Below are positions 61,334 through 64,000 of a stretch of 64,000 nt of DNA, in pieces. A model generated the notes under the pieces. It searched no databases. It saw only the letters and a list, made by a program, of their open reading frames with translations, and was not told the origin of the DNA. Numbering within the stretch: the stretch's first letter is position 1; each line of letters opens with the position of its first letter. The position numbers and the translations under genes were made by a program. Location: positions 310,001 to 374,000 of the forward strand of contig JAJZBQ010000002.1 of assembly GCA_021798835.1 (NCBI GenBank), in the 5' to 3' direction. The stretch comes from Pseudomonadota bacterium (GTDB lineage: Bacteria > Pseudomonadota > Gammaproteobacteria > Burkholderiales > Ferrovaceae).

Positions 61334-62032
61334 CTAGCCCACTGCCACACTGGCGCTATCAACGCGAATGCCAATACCCATGGTGCTAGAAAGCGATATT
61401 TTTCTCAAATAAATACCCTTGGCTGTCGCTGGACGAGCGCGCGTCAGTGCCCCCAAAAGTGCCTGAAGATTTTCCTGCAAAGACTCAACGGGGAAGGAAG
61501 CACGGCCAATGGAACAATGCACCAAGCCAGCTTTATCGGTGCGATATTGCACCTGACCCGCTTTGGCATTGTTAACTGCCAGCGTCACATCGGTGGCAAC
61601 CGTTCCGACCTTCGGATTCGGCATCAATCCGCGGGGACCAAGCACCTGCCCTAGTGGGCCAACAATACGCATAGCATCCGGCGTGGCAATTACCACGTCA
61701 AAGTCCATAAACCCACTTTTTATTTTTTCAGCCAAGTCGTCGAATCCCACGATATCTGCGCCTGCTGCTTTTGCCTTTTCAGCATTATCACCCTGCGCAA
61801 ATACAGCTACGCGCATGGTCTTTCCAGTTCCTTTTGGCAGAACAACAGAACCACGAACCTGCTGGTCAGATTTTTTGGCATCCACACCCAGGTTGACAGC
61901 CACATCAACGGATTCGTCAAATTTTGCTGTGGCGGACTTTTTGATGATTTCCAATGCTTCGCTGACTGGATAGAATCGGGTTCGATCAACTTGTGCACGG
62001 AGACCCGTGTTGCGCTTGTTTTTCTGGGCCAT
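61334..62032 (-). CDS. rplA: 50S ribosomal protein L1
   Basis: L1 stalk protein, 232 residues. [30 protein letters not shown] and [14 protein letters not shown] are diagnostic. Two bases after rplK. Confidence 0.98.
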   Translation of the reverse strand: MAQKNKRNTGLRAQVDRTRFYPVSEALEIIKKSATAKFDESVDVAVNLGVDAKKSDQQVRGSVVLPKGTGKTMRVAVFAQGDNAEKAKAAGADIVGFDDLAEKIKSGFMDFDVVIATPDAMRIVGPLGQVLGPRGLMPNPKVGTVATDVTLAVNNAKAGQVQYRTDKAGLVHCSIGRASFPVESLQENLQALLGALTRARPATAKGIYLRKISLSSTMGIGIRVDSASVAVG

Positions 62033-62034
62033 GA

Positions 62035-62469
62035 TCAGTTCACTCCTTCCACGGTAATTCCGATACTTCGCGCACTTCCTGCAATGGTTCTAACCGCTGC
62101 ATCCATGTCAGCGGCAGTTAAATCAGGCATCTTGGTCGTCGCGATGGCTTCAGCCTGCGCACGGGTAAGAACCCCTACTTTATCGCTGTGCGGTTTCGGA
62201 CTCCCTTTGCTCACCCCAGCGGCCTTTTTGATCAGCACAGTCGCTGGAGGAGTTTTCATAATGAAGGTGAAACTCTTGTCCGCATAGGCTGTGATCACTA
62301 CGGGCACCGGCAATCCCACTTCCATTCCCTGAGTTTGTGCATTGAACGACTTGCAGAACTCCATGATATTGAGTCCACGCTGACCGAGAGCCGGCCCAAT
62401 GGGGGGACTTGGGTTGGCTTTACCAGCCGGAACCTGTAACTTGATATATCCAACGATTTTTTTTGCCAT
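62035..62469 (-). CDS. rplK: 50S ribosomal protein L11
   Basis: GTPase-centre protein, 144 residues. [23 protein letters not shown] (thiostrepton region) and the C-terminal [14 protein letters not shown] are intact. It follows nusG after 74 bases with a small hairpin. Confidence 0.98.
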   Translation of the reverse strand: MAKKIVGYIKLQVPAGKANPSPPIGPALGQRGLNIMEFCKSFNAQTQGMEVGLPVPVVITAYADKSFTFIMKTPPATVLIKKAAGVSKGSPKPHSDKVGVLTRAQAEAIATTKMPDLTAADMDAAVRTIAGSARSIGITVEGVN

Positions 62470-62543
62470 GACTACTCCTTAGTTTGCGGGTACAAACGAC
62501 AAGTAACCAAACTTGTCTCCCCGATTATTCGAAAAGCACTGGT

Positions 62544-63077
62544 TCAACTTTTCTCAACTTGCCCAAAATCCAATTCCACAGGGGTCGCTCGGCCAAAAAT
62601 CAACACCGACACCCGCAATTTGTTTTTGTCATAGTTCACTTCTTCAACCGTTCCATTAAAGTCAGTGAACGGTCCTTCCTTGACACGAACCACCTCTCCA
62701 TTTTCAAACAAGACCTTGGGACGCGGCTTTTCTACTCCTTCCTGAACCTGATTGAAAATGCGTTGCACTTCTTTGTCAGGAATTGGAGTAGGTTTGTTAG
62801 CCTTGCCCCCGACAAATCCCGTAACTTTCGGAGTACTCTTCACCATATGCCAAGTTTCATCGGTCATTTCCATCTGGACAAGGATGTAGCCCGGAAAAAA
62901 CTTTCGTTCGCTGATGGTCTTCTGACCACTTTTCATTTCAACGACTTCTTCTACTGGCACCAAAATATCGCCAAACTGATGCTCCATTTCAGAACGAGCG
63001 ATCCGCTCCTTCAGTGCACGTTGAACGCTCTTTTCAAAGCCGGAGTAGGCATGCACTACATACCAACGCATCGTCAT
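62544..63077 (-). CDS. nusG: transcription elongation/antitermination factor NusG
   Basis: 177 residues. The NGN domain ([38 protein letters not shown]) binds RNA polymerase; the KOW domain ([21 protein letters not shown]) binds Rho or S10. It overlaps secE by 4 bases (ATGA). Confidence 0.98.
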   Translation of the reverse strand: MTMRWYVVHAYSGFEKSVQRALKERIARSEMEHQFGDILVPVEEVVEMKSGQKTISERKFFPGYILVQMEMTDETWHMVKSTPKVTGFVGGKANKPTPIPDKEVQRIFNQVQEGVEKPRPKVLFENGEVVRVKEGPFTDFNGTVEEVNYDKNKLRVSVLIFGRATPVELDFGQVEKS

Positions 63078-63424
63078 GATTCCGTCCTTCCCATCAATCG
63101 TTGGACCGCCACCAGGAAACCCCAGTCAACCAGCCAGAGAAATATGCCCATCACCACCACCAGAGCAAAAACAGCAAGCGTGGTTTGCCATGTTTCCTTG
63201 CGCGAAGGCCACACTACGCGGCGCGCTTCAGCTACAGCCTCCTGAGAAAACCGATAAAAGTCTTGACCGGGAACCGTAAACCAGGCCACCGCGCCACCCA
63301 TGACCAATCCAACCAGAACCGAGAGAACTCTCAGAACCAGAGCATGTTCGGCTAATTGGTAATAGCCCAACAGCCCTGTGACAATCAGGGCGAGGGCGAG
63401 GGCAAACTTGATTTTATCCGCCAT
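63074..63424 (-). CDS. secE: preprotein translocase subunit SecE
   Basis: Clamp subunit around SecY, 116 residues with three TM helices, and the conserved amphipathic segment [21 protein letters not shown]. The ATG at 63424 is chosen; the frame upstream runs into the tRNA. Coupled to nusG. Confidence 0.95.
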   Translation of the reverse strand: MADKIKFALALALIVTGLLGYYQLAEHALVLRVLSVLVGLVMGGAVAWFTVPGQDFYRFSQEAVAEARRVVWPSRKETWQTTLAVFALVVVMGIFLWLVDWGFLVAVQRLMGRTES

Positions 63425-63451
63425 GGGCGTGGTGTTTCCTTTGACAAACTT

Positions 63452-63527
63452 TGGCAGGCCAGGAGGGCCTCGAACCCCCAACCTACGGTTTTGGAGACCG
63501 TCACTCTGCCAATTGAGCTACTGGCCT
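63452..63527 (-). tRNA. tRNA-Trp (anticodon CCA)
   Basis: A 76-base cloverleaf on the minus strand: acceptor AGGCCAG/CTGGCCT, discriminator G and encoded CCA; D arm TAGCTCAATTGGCAGAG; anticodon stem ACGGT/ACCGT with loop CTCCAAA; T loop GTTCGAG. It lies 8 bases after tuf copy 2 and 27 before secE, so all three probably share a transcript. Confidence 0.97.
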
Positions 63528-63535
63528 GTTTTTTC

Positions 63536-64000
63536 TTACAAGATAACTTTAGCGACAACCCCGGCGCCAACGGTCCGACCACCCTCTCGAATCGCAAAAC
63601 GCAATCCTTCTTCCATGGCAATCGGCGCAATCAATGTCACCGTCACGGATACATTGTCCCCAGGCATCACCATCTCAGTCCCTTCAGGCAACTCAATCGC
63701 ACCCGTCACATCCGTCGTGCGAAAATAAAACTGCGGACGATACCCCTGGAAAAATGGCGTGTGACGACCCCCTTCATCCTTGGACAACACATAAATCTCA
63801 GCCGTAAACTTCGTGTGCGGCGTAATCGTCCCAGGCTTCGCAAGCACCTGTCCACGCTCTACATCTTCACGCTTGGTACCACGCAACAACACCCCAACGT
63901 TATCACCCGCCTGACCTTGATCCAGCAACTTCCGGAACATCTCAACGCCCGTACATACCGACTTCTGCGTCGCCTTCAAACCCACAATCTCAATATCATC
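63536..64000 (-). CDS. tuf: elongation factor Tu, copy 2 (C-terminal part, cut by window edge)
   Basis: The last 154 codons of a second EF-Tu gene; the rest is beyond the right edge. Protein sequence is identical to copy 1 over this part, and DNA differs only at three third positions in the last three codons. It is upstream of tRNA-Trp-secE-nusG, the standard tufB position. Confidence 0.97.
   Translation of the reverse strand, partial: DDIEIVGLKATQKSVCTGVEMFRKLLDQGQAGDNVGVLLRGTKREDVERGQVLAKPGTITPHTKFTAEIYVLSKDEGGRHTPFFQGYRPQFYFRTTDVTGAIELPEGTEMVMPGDNVSVTVTLIAPIAMEEGLRFAIREGGRTVGAGVVAKVIL

Noticed and set aside
63536..64000. Truncated tuf as a pseudogene
   Set aside because: The gene is cut only by the window end; the visible part is intact and identical in protein to copy 1.

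Overview
This window looks like a chromosomal segment from a betaproteobacterium. The evidence is the unbroken order tuf–tRNA-Trp–secE–nusG–rplKAJL–rpoBC–rpsL–rpsG–fusA–tuf–S10–spc–alpha, a beta-type NudB, and the FmdB–DUF502–aspS neighbourhood. A CbbY-type phosphatase, a di-heme cytochrome c peroxidase and a pseudoazurin-like cupredoxin would suit a chemolithoautotroph, possibly an acidophilic iron oxidiser of the Ferrovum type. The sequence alone does not prove the genus.

Layout: 1-271 is the start of argB, cut by the window edge. 272-2240 carries a coiled-coil outer-membrane porin behind a near-canonical PhoB box. 2243-11505 is an RND efflux operon on the minus strand (permease 1, membrane fusion protein, outer-membrane factor, permease 2). 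Its two permeases share a perfectly identical 400-bp tract. 11709-12357 holds a coupled Gly-rich lipoprotein and a Spy-like periplasmic protein. 12470-19396 is a run of minus-strand metabolic and redox genes: trpC, trpD, an OsmC protein, a di-heme peroxidase, erpA, argC, a cupredoxin, rpsI-rplM and nudB, followed by an M16 protease. 22338-26580 is a plus-strand operon of an FmdB zinc ribbon, DUF502, aspS and a TPR/ATP-grasp fusion protein. ssb and an MFS transporter lie on the minus strand. uvrA, crcB, DUF190, a half-size EamA protein and cbbY lie on the plus strand up to a bidirectional terminator at 33379-33406.

33409-64000 is entirely minus strand: the ribosomal protein and RNA polymerase supercluster, ending in a second tuf cut by the right edge. 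Transcription runs from right to left. Internal promoters are visible before rpsL, before rplN (the spc promoter) and before rplM. Hairpins mark the rplL-rpoB and rpsG-fusA junctions, and an L10-type leader precedes rplJ.

No insertion sequence, prophage, CRISPR array or rRNA was seen, and no gene-free stretch exceeds about 235 bases. The most unusual items are the TPR/ATP-grasp protein, the gene-converted RND permease pair whose second member lacks a proton-relay aspartate, the Pho box on the porin, and the Gly-rich lipoprotein coupled to a Spy-like protein.
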